Positions 1-11,969 of a stretch of DNA of 64,000 nucleotides are shown piece after piece. This DNA is from Syntrophobacteraceae bacterium (GTDB lineage: Bacteria; Desulfobacterota; Syntrophobacteria; Syntrophobacterales; Syntrophobacteraceae), in assembly GCA_025453975.1 (NCBI GenBank), contig JALOPI010000013.1, positions 1-64,000 of the forward strand, read 5' to 3'. Position numbers and translations under genes: made by a program. The notes beneath the pieces were generated by a model that worked only from the letters and a program-made list of their open reading frames with translations, was not told the DNA's origin and searched no databases. Position 1 is the first letter of the stretch, and each line of letters starts with the position of its first letter.

Positions 1-60
1 ACTAGGTTTTGTGGACCATCAACATGCGGCTTCAGCGAATTTGCGCCAAAACTTGCGCCA

Positions 61-82
61 AATCGCCTTGTTTGAGGCGATT
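61..82 (-). terminator. Possible terminator hairpin after tRNA-Leu
   Basis: A perfect 7-bp inverted repeat (AATCGCC / GGCGATT, 8-base loop) lies about 20 bases beyond the tRNA 3' end. On the minus strand only TTT follows the stem; the plus-strand T run is slightly better. It could end the tRNA transcript or a gene arriving from the left. Weak call. Confidence 0.3.
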
Positions 83-102
83 TTCTCAGTGATTTCAATT
101 GG

Positions 103-188
103 TGGTGCCGAAGGCCGGACTCGAACCGGCACGGGTCGCCCCGCCACCCCCTCAAGATGGTGTGTCTACCAGATTCCACCACTTCGGC
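103..188 (-). tRNA. tRNA-Leu (GAG anticodon)
   Basis: Read on the minus strand this folds as a class II tRNA. The 7-bp acceptor stem GCCGAAG (188-182) pairs with CTTCGGC (113-107), followed by discriminator A and an encoded CCA (105-103). The anticodon stem CCATC/GGTGG closes a 7-base loop TTGAGGG that presents GAG, so it decodes CUU/CUC leucine codons. The TTCGAGT T-loop and a variable arm are visible. Length is 86 bases with CCA. An open frame from the left edge of the window runs through the gene on the opposite strand. Confidence 0.95.
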
Positions 189-276
189 ACAAGTTGGGTA
201 TTATAATGATCTGGAGCGGTTTTACAAGCATTATCTGCACTGGTGTTGGCAATTTCCGCGTTGGCTGTGTTCATGG

Positions 277-2067
277 TCAAAACCACTTCCGACCTCGTCT
301 GACGGCATTCTTCCTCTCTTCCACCGGCTCCACCGGCGCCTTGGCCGCCGGGGCCGCCTCGGGAGACAGCCTTCGAGCCTTCTCATAATAGAAGGCGGCT
401 TCGTCAGCCTGTCGCAGATCCTCGTACAGGCGGGCAAGAGCCAGGGTCACCCCCAGGTGCTCGGCATTCAGTGTCAAAGCCTTTTTCAAGCACTCGATGG
501 CCTTCTGGGGCTGCTTCCGCCCCCGGTGGCACCGGGCGGCGCACTCATGGAAAGCCAGCTCCCCGGGGAACTGGGACATGGCATCCTGAATCCAGGACTC
601 GGCGAGATCGAAGAAGCGCCCTTCGATCAGCATCTCGATGATCCGGAAAAGAAGCTTCTTGCCGACCCTCCCCCCTTCCTTGAACTTCCCCAGCAGCTCC
701 TCCAGAGCATCCCGCTCCCCCTGGCGCATGAGACAATACGCAACACCCAGTCGGAGGTGAGGATCACCAGGGTTGAGGAGGAGTCCCTCCTGGAAGGCTC
801 GATGCGCCATCTGGATGACTTTGGGAGCGTCCAGATTCACGAAGAAACTGAGATCCACATCGGCGTTGCGACTCTTGGGCCCGCCCGCCAGGTAACGTTT
901 TTCGACATCCAGCAGAACGCCACCAACCCTGCCAAAGATCTCGGGGCTCCGCACCCGCTGGCTCACTTCCCTCAAGGTCGTGAGCGCCTGGCTGATCCGC
1001 CCCGCACCGACCAGATGATCGGCCAAGTCCTGGTGCACCGGCACCCGGTCGTGGGGAAGGCCCATGATCTGATCGTAGAGCTTCGCGGCATAGACGGAAA
1101 GGCCCAGCACCTGGGCTCTCACCGCCATGCTGTTCAGGGTCTCGGCCAGTTCCCCCAGGGGCTCGCTGTAGGGGGGAAAGTTGATTCGGGCCTCGGAAAG
1201 CAATCTTGCGATCTCGGCGAAATTGTCCTGCTTGAGGAGGAGCATCAGCAGCGGCTTGTGGCTGGCCAGCTGGAAGGGGTTGAAGGCCACGGAAGTCTGA
1301 TAGCTCTTGAGGGCCTTTTCCATCAGCCCCCGCTTCTCGTAGAGCCTCCCGTACTGGTGGAACGCCAGGGCCAGCAGCCGGTGGGTCAATATCCGGTTGC
1401 TCTCGGACTTGGCGATCTCCAGCGCCAGAAACAGGCTGCTCTCCGCCTCCAGCCATTCCTTCCGCTCGATGCCCACTCCCGCCAGACCGAGGTAGATGTC
1501 GAAGCTCTGCTCGCGAGAAACCCCCTCCATCCTGAGGCATCGGGAATACAGCCGGTGGGCATCGTCCAGCTTCCCCTCATCCAGGAGTCCGCAGGCGATG
1601 GCGATCTCCCGGTCGATGGGGTCGGTGCCGAACCTCTCCCTGAAGGCCCTCTGAACCATCGCCTCCACGGCCTGCTGCGTGAGGGGATCCGTCAAAATAT
1701 GGTCCACTCCCCGGGCCTGCATCCGGAGCCCCATCATGACATCCACCTCGGGCATGATGGCCACGACGGGAAGCGATGAGGTGGCACCCAGGCTCCGCAC
1801 CTCAGCCAGGAGATCCATCCCGGCACCCTCCGCCGAGCAGGTCAGCATGACCAGATCGATGTTGCTGGAAACGATGGCCTGGACCGCATCGGGAAGGTTC
1901 TCGGCGATGAGGATCTCGCGCAGCCCGCACATCCTCAGGCAGGAAACATAGTACTTGCGCTTCGCGGGAAGCTCGTCGAACAGAAGCACCTTGAGCCCCG
2001 CCAAGCCCGTCTTGTCATCGTCATCCTTCATGATCCGGCCGTCTGCCACGAGAGTATCCTGGTTCAA
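277..2067 (-). CDS. TPR protein with degenerate receiver (REC-like) domain
   Basis: About 596 aa. Residues 24-140 look like a response-regulator receiver fold: acidic pair D31/E32 after the first strand, and a strand reading DLVMLTC where the phosphorylated Asp normally sits. That position is Thr76 here, so phosphorylation is unlikely and the domain is probably a pseudo-receiver. Residues 150-560 are a chain of TPR-like helical repeats (for example DDAHRLYSRCL, EKALKSYQTSVAFNP, QKAIECLKKALTLN), which suggests protein-protein scaffolding. No output DNA-binding or enzyme domain is seen. The listed start is TTG at 2067; ATG at 2031 is an alternative, and neither has a strong ribosome site. It lies directly downstream of rpoD on the same strand. 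The partner is unknown. Confidence 0.85.
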   Translation of the reverse strand: MNQDTLVADGRIMKDDDDKTGLAGLKVLLFDELPAKRKYYVSCLRMCGLREILIAENLPDAVQAIVSSNIDLVMLTCSAEGAGMDLLAEVRSLGATSSLPVVAIMPEVDVMMGLRMQARGVDHILTDPLTQQAVEAMVQRAFRERFGTDPIDREIAIACGLLDEGKLDDAHRLYSRCLRMEGVSREQSFDIYLGLAGVGIERKEWLEAESSLFLALEIAKSESNRILTHRLLALAFHQYGRLYEKRGLMEKALKSYQTSVAFNPFQLASHKPLLMLLLKQDNFAEIARLLSEARINFPPYSEPLGELAETLNSMAVRAQVLGLSVYAAKLYDQIMGLPHDRVPVHQDLADHLVGAGRISQALTTLREVSQRVRSPEIFGRVGGVLLDVEKRYLAGGPKSRNADVDLSFFVNLDAPKVIQMAHRAFQEGLLLNPGDPHLRLGVAYCLMRQGERDALEELLGKFKEGGRVGKKLLFRIIEMLIEGRFFDLAESWIQDAMSQFPGELAFHECAARCHRGRKQPQKAIECLKKALTLNAEHLGVTLALARLYEDLRQADEAAFYYEKARRLSPEAAPAAKAPVEPVEERKNAVRRGRKWF

Positions 2068-2156
2068 CCCTGGTTCCTGATTTCCAGCTCCTGCCGACGG
2101 GGAAAGTGACCGAGGCTGCCGTCACTCGGGGCCGCCCCCGGACCCCGCTGGGAGTC

Positions 2157-3956
<1,800 letters not shown>

Positions 3957-3971
3957 CAAGTGATTTCTCCT

Positions 3972-5813
3972 TCAGTGGTTTGGAGTGGACCGTCGACCCT
4001 TTTTCTTGATTGACTGCAGACTCTGTATCTGGCCGAGGATTGCTTTCACCTCGGCCATGTTTCCATCCCGCTGGGCACGATCCAGGGCATCACTGAGATC
4101 GCAAAGTCGGCTCCGCCGGGGCTTGAAATGGCACAAGGCTCCCAGCCAGTCGCCGAGCTGCGTCTCCACGTCAGCCAGATCTCCCGATTCCATCATGAAG
4201 CGAGTGAGCAGACCCTTGAGGTCGGGGTCCTCCAGCTCTTCAAACACGGCCGACGGGCGGAATTCGCCCGAGGGCGGATGCGGAATTCTGAGCAATACTT
4301 CCGCCAGTGCCTTGATCCGGCCCTCACTGAAATGACCCACGGCTCCCGACCGTTCCACCTCATCGATGAGGGCGGGATGATGGATCATGAGACGAACGAT
4401 GCTCTCTTCAAGGGAGCCAGGATCCTCCACACGCGCCCGGGGCCGCCTGGGAACCGCCCGGTGACCCGCGGTGCGGGAGCCCCCTCCGGAATCGACCTGC
4501 TCCAGGACGGCACCCTCGGGGATGGAGAGCCTCCCGGCCACGACGCGGACATACTCAGCCTTGAGCACCGGCTGACGCACGCTTCGCAGGAGAGGCTTCA
4601 GCTCGTCGACGGCCCGCGATTTGCCACCGATGCTCCCATCCCATCGCTCCAGGACCTGGTCCATGGCGTACCGCCCCAAATCCACCCGGCCGGAGACGAG
4701 CTTCAAAAGACCGTCCATTCCCCCGGCCTTGAGGAAGTCGTCGGGATCCATCCCGCGAGGGAAGCGGATGCAGGAGACCGTGAGCTCCTCTTCCAGAAAC
4801 AGGGGCAGAGCCCGCAGCATGGCCTTCTCCCCCGCCTCATCCCCGTCATAAGCGAGGACCACTTCGTCCACCATGCGGGCCAGGAGCCGGACCTGATGGG
4901 GCGTCAGAGCCGTACCCAGGGTGGCAACCACCCGATGGAAGCCATGGACATGAAAAGCCAGGAGATCCATGTAGCCTTCGACCAGAAGCACCTGGCGCTG
5001 GCTGCGACACGCCTCCCGGGCACGCGCCAGCTGATACAGCATCCGCCCCTTGTGATACAGGGGACTTTCAGGACTGTTGAGGTACTTGGGCTCCTCCCCA
5101 CGCGGCGATCCCACGGATCGAGCCCCGGTGTCCGAATTCCTGGGCAGACTTCGTCCGCCAAAGGCCACCACCCGGCTCTGATCGTCCCGGATGGGAAAAA
5201 TGAGCCGGTGCCGGAATCGGTCGTAAACCCGATCCCTGGCACCCCGTGCGATCAGGCCGACTTTTTCCGCCAGGGCCAGGTCGAATCCGGACCGCTCCAG
5301 ATGGCGCAGCAGTCCATCCCAGCTGTCCGGCGCGTAGCCCATCCGCTCGACTTCCACCACCTCATGGGGAATCCCGCGCCGATTCAGGTAATCCCTGGCC
5401 TCGCGTCCCGCCGAGCTGTGGTGAAGCTGGCCGTAGAAGTAATCCGCCCCCGCTTCCACAACCCGGTAGAGAGTCTCCCGCTCCCTTCGAACCGTCTCGG
5501 AGGAAATTCCAGCCCCCCCTGCCTGCTCGGGCAGGACGACGTGGTATCGATCAGCCAGGTGCCGAACGGCATCGCTGAAGGACAGGCTCTGGTGCTTCAT
5601 GACGAAGGTCACCACATCACCCCCCTGGCCGCACCCGAAGCAATGGAAAAACTGGCTTTCGGGATCCACGTGAAAGGAAGGGGTCTTTTCCTGGTGAAAC
5701 GGGCAGAGCCCGATGTGCCTGTGGCCCGCGCGTCGCAGCACTACCACGCGGCCGATCACATCGACAATGTCAGCGGCCTGCTTCACCAGAACGGCCAGGT
5801 CCGATGCACCCAC
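3972..5813 (-). CDS. dnaG: DNA primase DnaG
   Basis: 613 aa, typical length. It synthesises RNA primers at the replication fork. The N-terminal CHC2 zinc finger has Cys37, His40, Cys58 and Cys61 (LCPFHQEKTPSF...HCFGCGQGGD). The catalytic primase core with TOPRIM domain follows (LLVEGYMDLLAFH, VVLAYDGDEAGEKA: the metal-binding Glu and DxD-like acidic residues). The C-terminal part is the DnaB-interacting region. The start is GTG at 5813 with AGGAG about 13 bases upstream. A sigma-70-like promoter is visible at 5875-5902, so dnaG and rpoD are probably co-transcribed. Confidence 0.97.
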   Translation of the reverse strand: MGASDLAVLVKQAADIVDVIGRVVVLRRAGHRHIGLCPFHQEKTPSFHVDPESQFFHCFGCGQGGDVVTFVMKHQSLSFSDAVRHLADRYHVVLPEQAGGAGISSETVRRERETLYRVVEAGADYFYGQLHHSSAGREARDYLNRRGIPHEVVEVERMGYAPDSWDGLLRHLERSGFDLALAEKVGLIARGARDRVYDRFRHRLIFPIRDDQSRVVAFGGRSLPRNSDTGARSVGSPRGEEPKYLNSPESPLYHKGRMLYQLARAREACRSQRQVLLVEGYMDLLAFHVHGFHRVVATLGTALTPHQVRLLARMVDEVVLAYDGDEAGEKAMLRALPLFLEEELTVSCIRFPRGMDPDDFLKAGGMDGLLKLVSGRVDLGRYAMDQVLERWDGSIGGKSRAVDELKPLLRSVRQPVLKAEYVRVVAGRLSIPEGAVLEQVDSGGGSRTAGHRAVPRRPRARVEDPGSLEESIVRLMIHHPALIDEVERSGAVGHFSEGRIKALAEVLLRIPHPPSGEFRPSAVFEELEDPDLKGLLTRFMMESGDLADVETQLGDWLGALCHFKPRRSRLCDLSDALDRAQRDGNMAEVKAILGQIQSLQSIKKKGRRSTPNH

Positions 5814-5874
5814 TTTCAGCGGTCTACTCCTCGTTTCAATCCGACGGACGCAGGAGGGGCGAGAAGCGAAACCT

Positions 5875-5902
5875 TGGATATGTACCCGCTCGCATGAGTC
5901 AA
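5875..5902 (-). promoter_or_regulatory. Putative sigma-70 promoter for dnaG-rpoD
   Basis: On the minus strand, TTGACT (5902-5897) and TATCCA (5880-5875) are separated by 16 bases, about 60 bases upstream of the dnaG start, in the 144-base gap after the yqeY-like gene. Motif match only. Confidence 0.4.
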
Positions 5903-5957
5903 ATCAAGATGCATGTGTCCGCGCCTCCCCGGAGCCCGGAGGATCGCCCCCCACGGA

Positions 5958-6404
5958 TCAGGAGGAGAGCTTCCTTCGGGTCAGGTCGTTGACCAGCTTG
6001 CCCTCGGCGCGGCCCGCAACCTTCGGCATGAGAAGCTTCATGACCTTCCCCATCTCCTTCACCGTTTGGGCTCCGGATTCGGCAATGGCGGTCTCGATGA
6101 GCCCATCCAGGGCCTCCGGCGTCAGCTGCTCGGGCAGGAAAACCGACAAGACCTCGATCTCTTCCTCCTCCAGGGCGGCCAGGTCCTTTCGGCCGCCGCG
6201 GAGGTACTGTTCGGCGGAATCTCGCCTTTGCTTGATCTGGGAGGATATGAGCTGCCGGATCTCCGGCTCTTCCAGAGGCCTTTTGACCTCCTTTTCCCGG
6301 ACCTTGAGGGCCGTCAGCAGCAGCCGCACGGCGTTTCGCCCGCTCTCCCGCCTGGACCGGATGGCTTCCCTCAATGCCTCTTCGATGCGCTGCATCAGCT
6401 CCAT
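5958..6404 (-). CDS. GatB/YqeY domain protein
   Basis: 148 aa, the usual size for stand-alone YqeY proteins. It matches the tRNA-binding C-terminal domain of GatB. It begins MELMQRIEEALREAIRSR and carries the family's helical pattern (VRLLLTALKVREKEVKRPLE, LPEQLTPEALDGLIETAI, MGKVMKLLMPKVAGRAEG). The start is ATG at 6404 with AGGGAAG 9 bases upstream. The precise role of free-standing YqeY is not settled. It lies 16 bases downstream of hisA, which suggests a shared transcript. Genes of this family often sit next to dnaG/rpoD, as here. Confidence 0.9.
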   Translation of the reverse strand: MELMQRIEEALREAIRSRRESGRNAVRLLLTALKVREKEVKRPLEEPEIRQLISSQIKQRRDSAEQYLRGGRKDLAALEEEEIEVLSVFLPEQLTPEALDGLIETAIAESGAQTVKEMGKVMKLLMPKVAGRAEGKLVNDLTRRKLSS

Positions 6405-6420
6405 GGGTCGTTTCTTCCCT

Positions 6421-7176
6421 TCATGGTCGTACCGGAGGGCGTCCCTCTTGCTGGGATCGAGCCAGGGCCAGGGCCGCATCCAATCGCAGCGTGCCGTTAT
6501 ACAGGGCACGGCCGGTGATCACACCATCGAGCCCCAGGTCGACGAGGGGAAACAAGGCCTCGATGTCGGCGAGGGTGGCGACGCCGCCCGAGGCGATCAC
6601 CGGGATGGAAGTCTCGAGCAGGAGCCGGCGGGTCGCCTCCACGTTCACCCCCGTCTGCATGCCGTCCCGCTGGATGTCCGTATAGATGACGGCCGCCAGC
6701 GGCAGATTCTCGAATTGCCCGACCAGGGACACGGCATCCCGGGGAGAGGTTTCCTTCCAGCCTTCGATGGCCACCATCCCTCCGCGCGCATCCACCCCCA
6801 GGGCCACCCTGCCGGGATAGCGACCGGCCGCCTCCGCCACCAGCTCCGGCTGTCTCAGGGCCGCCGTTCCCAGAATGACGCGGGTCAGCCCCAGATCCAT
6901 GTACTGGATGACGGTCTCGAGAGTCCGGATCCCCCCCCCGAGCTGAACCGGGATCCTGACCGCCTCGACGATGGCCTGGACGCTGCGGAAATTCTTCGGC
7001 GTGCTCGAAAACGCTCCGTCCAGATCCACCACATGGAGCCACTCGGCCCCCTCTTCTTGCCATCTTCGGGCCATCTGGCCAGGGTCATTTCCATAAACGG
7101 TCGCACGGTCAGGGTCCCCCTGCATGAGGCGAACACACTGCCCATCCTTCAGATCGATTGCCGGATAAATGATCAT
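6421..7176 (-). CDS. hisA: HisA, phosphoribosylformimino-AICAR-P isomerase
   Basis: 251 aa TIM-barrel enzyme of histidine biosynthesis that isomerises ProFAR to PRFAR. Catalytic Asp8 lies in MIIYPAIDLKDG and the second catalytic Asp in GVDARGG. Phosphate-binding motifs LGGGIRT and ASGGVAT are both present. The start is ATG at 7176, preceded by GGGAGG 9 bases upstream; the reading frame continues further upstream but without family similarity. No other his genes are nearby, so the gene is separated from the rest of the pathway here. Confidence 0.95.
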   Translation of the reverse strand: MIIYPAIDLKDGQCVRLMQGDPDRATVYGNDPGQMARRWQEEGAEWLHVVDLDGAFSSTPKNFRSVQAIVEAVRIPVQLGGGIRTLETVIQYMDLGLTRVILGTAALRQPELVAEAAGRYPGRVALGVDARGGMVAIEGWKETSPRDAVSLVGQFENLPLAAVIYTDIQRDGMQTGVNVEATRRLLLETSIPVIASGGVATLADIEALFPLVDLGLDGVITGRALYNGTLRLDAALALARSQQEGRPPVRP

Positions 7177-7317
7177 GGTCCAACCCTCCCGGTTCGGGTT
7201 CGCATCACCCGCCGCTCCCGACACCGGCGGCGCAAACGGGCATCCGTCCGCCAGGAGCGACGGCCCTGGCGATTCCATGGGCTCTCAAAGACTCAATGCA
7301 TGTTAACGGTCAGGAAA

Positions 7318-7716
7318 TCAGGAAATCGATGAATCCAGAATGGCCCTCAGATGGCCCGGAGGTCGCAGGACCTTTCTGTCACTGTTGACACAGGCGTGGA
7401 TCGTGTACCCCCTGGCCAGCGCCTCGCCATCCCTCGACACTTCGTAGTCGAATCGCAGGCGCGCCGGGCCCGCATACTGGAAAGAGGTCGAGATGGTGAG
7501 GACGTCGTCGTAAAAAGCCGGCCTGTGGTAGCTGCAGTGAGCCTCCACCACCGGGAGATACACCCCGGTCCCCTCCAGATCACGGTAACTGGTCCCCAGG
7601 CTCCGAAACCACTCGGCACGCCCCACTTCAAACCATTTCAGGTAGTTGCCGTAGTAAGCCTGTCCCATGGCGTCGGTGTCGCCGTAAAGGACCCTGAACT
7701 GAGCCTGCATCACCAT
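7318..7716 (-). CDS. Acyl-CoA thioesterase, 4-hydroxybenzoyl-CoA/YbgC type
   Basis: 132 aa single hotdog-fold domain. The N-terminal active-site segment YGDTDAMGQAYYGNYLKWFE has the Asp of the YbgC/4HBT family, and the downstream YDDVLTISTSFQYAGPARLRFDYEV matches the central strands. It is expected to hydrolyse acyl-CoA thioesters in the cytoplasm; the substrate cannot be told. The start is ATG at 7716 (an ATG at 7710 is also possible) after AGGGACGGGG. It lies 16 bases downstream of the apgM-like gene on the same strand. Confidence 0.88.
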   Translation of the reverse strand: MVMQAQFRVLYGDTDAMGQAYYGNYLKWFEVGRAEWFRSLGTSYRDLEGTGVYLPVVEAHCSYHRPAFYDDVLTISTSFQYAGPARLRFDYEVSRDGEALARGYTIHACVNSDRKVLRPPGHLRAILDSSIS

Positions 7717-7732
7717 GAGCGCCCCGTCCCTC

Positions 7733-9013
7733 TCACTGGAGATCGATGAGCCTGTTGAACAGAGCCACCCCGTTGGGGAGGTGAAGACCGCGGGCACCGG
7801 CGCTCCTCTCCGCATACCCCCCGTCACCCCGCCCCGGCCGGGTCAGGGCCGCATGAAGGTCGGTGAGAAGGAGAAAGGGCACCGGGTCCGAGACATGAGT
7901 CCGAATCTGAATCGGGGTCAGGTGATCCGTCACGATGAGCAGATTGACCCTCGCAAAACGCCCGAGCCCCTCCACCATGGGACCCACCACCTGGCGATCG
8001 AACGCCTCGATGGCCTGGATCTTCTTCTGGAGGCTCCCCTCGTGCCCCGCTTCATCCGGAGCCTCGATGTGCACGTAGACGAAGTCGCCCGCTTCCAGAG
8101 CTTTCAGGGCCGCCTGGACCTTCCCGGCATAGTTCGTATCGAGATATCCCGTCGCCCCGGGCACCGCGATGGCATCCAGGCCGGCATAAACCCCCATGCC
8201 CTTGAGCAGGTCCACAGCCGAGATCATGGCCCCGCGCAGTCCGGCTCTCTCCTCGAGTGTCGGCATGGCGGGGGCCTTGCCCTGCCCCCAGAGCCAGACG
8301 GAATTGGCCTGGCGGCGGCCGGCTTCCCTGCGAGCCCGGTTGACGGGGTGGTCGGCCAGGATCTCCGCTGACCGGTTCATGAATTCCAACAGAATGGGCT
8401 CGCACCGGTAAACCGCGCCATAGGGCTCCGACGGCTCCCCCGTGATGTCGTGGGGCGGCGTGGTCCTGAGATCCTCGCGCCCGCCGGACCACAGGAGAAG
8501 GTGCCGGTAGCTCACGCCGGGATAGAGCCTCAAAGGGCCGCCAGCGGCGGCCTGCTGCAGAGCGGCCACCAGCTCGTGGGCCTCCCCCGTGGAAATGTGG
8601 CCGGCGGAGTAGTCCCCCATTCGGGTGACGCCATCCTCGCCGCGGTCCAGGCTCACCAGATTGCATCGGTAGGCCACATCCGAAGGCCCCAGGCGGATGC
8701 CCATGCTGGCGGCCTCCAGTGGCGCCCTGCCCGTGTGGTAAAGGGTAGGATCGTAACCCAGGAGACTCATGTTGGCCACGTCGCTTCCCGGCTCCATGCC
8801 TTCCGGTATCGTCGCAACAGTGCCCATCAGTCCATGGAGCGAGAGCCGATCCATGTGCGGCGTCGAAGCCGCTTCCAGGGGCGTCTTTCCTCCCAGCTCA
8901 GCCAGGGGATAGTCTCCCATCCCATCTCCCACCAGAATGACATACCTTGAGGGGGATTCCAGGCGGCCCAGCTCGCTGGCTTCAGATACCGATTTCAGAT
9001 CTTCGAGCTTCAA
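7733..9013 (-). CDS. apgM: ApgM-type phosphoglycerate mutase / proposed homoserine kinase
   Basis: 426 aa member of the alkaline-phosphatase superfamily, archaeal-type 2,3-bisphosphoglycerate-independent phosphoglycerate mutase family. Metal site and nucleophile region: VILVGDGMGDYPLAELGGKT near the N-terminus and GSDVANMSLLGYDP, with the catalytic Ser expected in the latter. Metal-binding residues near the C-terminus: HIEAPDEAGHEG and VTDHLTP. A subset of this family has been proposed as an alternative homoserine kinase in genomes lacking ThrB, and here it lies just downstream of hom, which favours that reading. The start is uncertain: TTG at 9013 has no strong ribosome site, and the conserved part begins about 22 codons later. 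Confidence 0.88.
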   Translation of the reverse strand: MKLEDLKSVSEASELGRLESPSRYVILVGDGMGDYPLAELGGKTPLEAASTPHMDRLSLHGLMGTVATIPEGMEPGSDVANMSLLGYDPTLYHTGRAPLEAASMGIRLGPSDVAYRCNLVSLDRGEDGVTRMGDYSAGHISTGEAHELVAALQQAAAGGPLRLYPGVSYRHLLLWSGGREDLRTTPPHDITGEPSEPYGAVYRCEPILLEFMNRSAEILADHPVNRARREAGRRQANSVWLWGQGKAPAMPTLEERAGLRGAMISAVDLLKGMGVYAGLDAIAVPGATGYLDTNYAGKVQAALKALEAGDFVYVHIEAPDEAGHEGSLQKKIQAIEAFDRQVVGPMVEGLGRFARVNLLIVTDHLTPIQIRTHVSDPVPFLLLTDLHAALTRPGRGDGGYAERSAGARGLHLPNGVALFNRLIDLQ

Positions 9014-9226
9014 AACGGCCTCGGATTTCTCACCGTCGAAGCTTCCAACACGGTGGAGCCGGGTTCAAGGATCAACGGCAGCGTTGGAAGTCCGGATTCG
9101 TTGAATTCAGAGCAAGCACGACACTTGAAATTAAAGATCTCACAGCCCGCGGGCAAGGCTCCACGGCAAGAAAATCGCGGCCCACTCAGCGGGATGGGGG
9201 ATCGAAAGACCCGGTGGACCGCCGGG

Positions 9227-10558
<1,332 letters not shown>

Positions 10559-10567
10559 GCCACGCTG

Positions 10568-11755
10568 CTACTTCTTCTGGATGGCCTTTCGAAGACCGCG
10601 AATCGCCTGCTTGGTTCGCATCTCGTTTTCCACCAGGGCGAACCGGACATACTCGTCGCCATACTCCCCGAAGCCCAGACCCGGCGACACGGCAACCTTT
10701 CCCTCCTCGATGAGGTATTTGGAGAACTCCACGGAGCCCATGCGTCGAAAGGGCTCGGGAATTGGCGCCCACACGAACATGGTGCCCTTGGGCTTCTCCA
10801 GGGTCCAGCCGATTCGGTTCAGGCCATCCAACAGGACATCGCGGCGCGACCTGTAAACGTCCACGATCTGCCGCACGCACGACTGGTCCGATCTCAGGGC
10901 CACCGTCGCCGCAATCTGAATGGGCTGAAACACCCCATAGTCCAGATAGCTCTTGATGCGCGTGAGCGCCGCGATGATCTCGGCATTCCCCACGCAGAAG
11001 CCCACGCGCCAGCCCGCCATGCTGTAGCTCTTGGACATGGAGAAGAACTCGACACCCACGTCCTTGGCTCCCGGCACCTGAAGGAAGCTCGGGGCCTGAT
11101 ACCCGTCGAAGGTCAGGTCGGCGTAGGCCAGGTCGTGGATCACCAGCAGCTGGTTCTCCCTGGCGCAGTCGACGATCTTTTTGAAGAAATCGAGGTCCAC
11201 CACGGCCGTTGTCGGATTGTGCGGAAAGGAGATGACCAGCAGCTTGGGCCTGGGCCAGGTCTGCTTGATGGCATGCTGGAGGTCCTCGAGGAAGCTGCGG
11301 TCGGGCCCGATGGGGATGGACCGCACGTCACCGCCCGCGATGATGGCCGAATACGGGTGGATAGGGTACGTCGGGTTGGGTGAAAGGACAACATCCCCGG
11401 GGCTGATGAGCACCAGCACCAGATGCGACAGCCCCTCCTTGGCGCCGATGGTCACCACGGCTTCGCTCTCGGGATCGATGTCCACGTCGAAGCGCCGTTT
11501 GTACCATTCGCTGATGGCCTCCCTCAGCTTGGTGATGCCGCGGGACGCGGAATAGCGGTGGTTGTGGGGCTTTCGGGCCGCCTCCACCAGCTTGTCGATG
11601 ATGTGCTTGGGAGTCGGGAGGTCGGGATTCCCCATTCCCAGATCGATGATGTCCTCGCCGGCACGCCGCTTCTCCATCTTGAGCGCGTTCACCTGCGCAA
11701 AAACATAGGGCGGCAATCGATACATGCGGCTGCATTGCGCGATATTCAGACTCAT
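10568..11755 (-). CDS. alaC: Class I/II aminotransferase, AlaC / LL-diaminopimelate-type
   Basis: 395 aa fold-type I PLP enzyme. The PLP-binding Lys is in [15 protein letters not shown], with the upstream motifs [22 protein letters not shown] and the Tyr in [13 protein letters not shown]. It most resembles the AlaC/YfdZ alanine aminotransferase branch; aspartate or LL-diaminopimelate activity cannot be excluded. The start is ATG at 11755 after GGGAGGT. A strong promoter lies 33 bases upstream, so this heads a likely alaC-hom-apgM transcript concerned with aspartate-family amino acids. Confidence 0.9.
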   Translation of the reverse strand: MSLNIAQCSRMYRLPPYVFAQVNALKMEKRRAGEDIIDLGMGNPDLPTPKHIIDKLVEAARKPHNHRYSASRGITKLREAISEWYKRRFDVDIDPESEAVVTIGAKEGLSHLVLVLISPGDVVLSPNPTYPIHPYSAIIAGGDVRSIPIGPDRSFLEDLQHAIKQTWPRPKLLVISFPHNPTTAVVDLDFFKKIVDCARENQLLVIHDLAYADLTFDGYQAPSFLQVPGAKDVGVEFFSMSKSYSMAGWRVGFCVGNAEIIAALTRIKSYLDYGVFQPIQIAATVALRSDQSCVRQIVDVYRSRRDVLLDGLNRIGWTLEKPKGTMFVWAPIPEPFRRMGSVEFSKYLIEEGKVAVSPGLGFGEYGDEYVRFALVENEMRTKQAIRGLRKAIQKK

Positions 11756-11787
11756 GGCGGCACCTCCCCACTGGATTAAATTGCAGG

Positions 11788-11817
11788 AGAATAGCCCAGC
11801 ATTCAAAGGGTTGTCAA
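11788..11817 (-). promoter_or_regulatory. Strong sigma-70 promoter for alaC-hom
   Basis: Minus strand: consensus -35 TTGACA (11817-11812), 18-base spacer, -10 TATTCT (11793-11788), ending 33 bases before the alaC ATG. It lies in the divergent gap with selB. Confidence 0.65.
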
Positions 11818-11969
11818 AGCAATTCCCGAGCGATCTCAAGGCCCCCGGGCCGGGCTCGGCACACTCGCCTGTTGATTAATGGCGCCTTTTGATACACACT
11901 TTAACCGCATGGGGCATCGAAGGATCCATTTCCAAGGGACGGGAACCCAAAGACGGCAAAAGGCGAATC

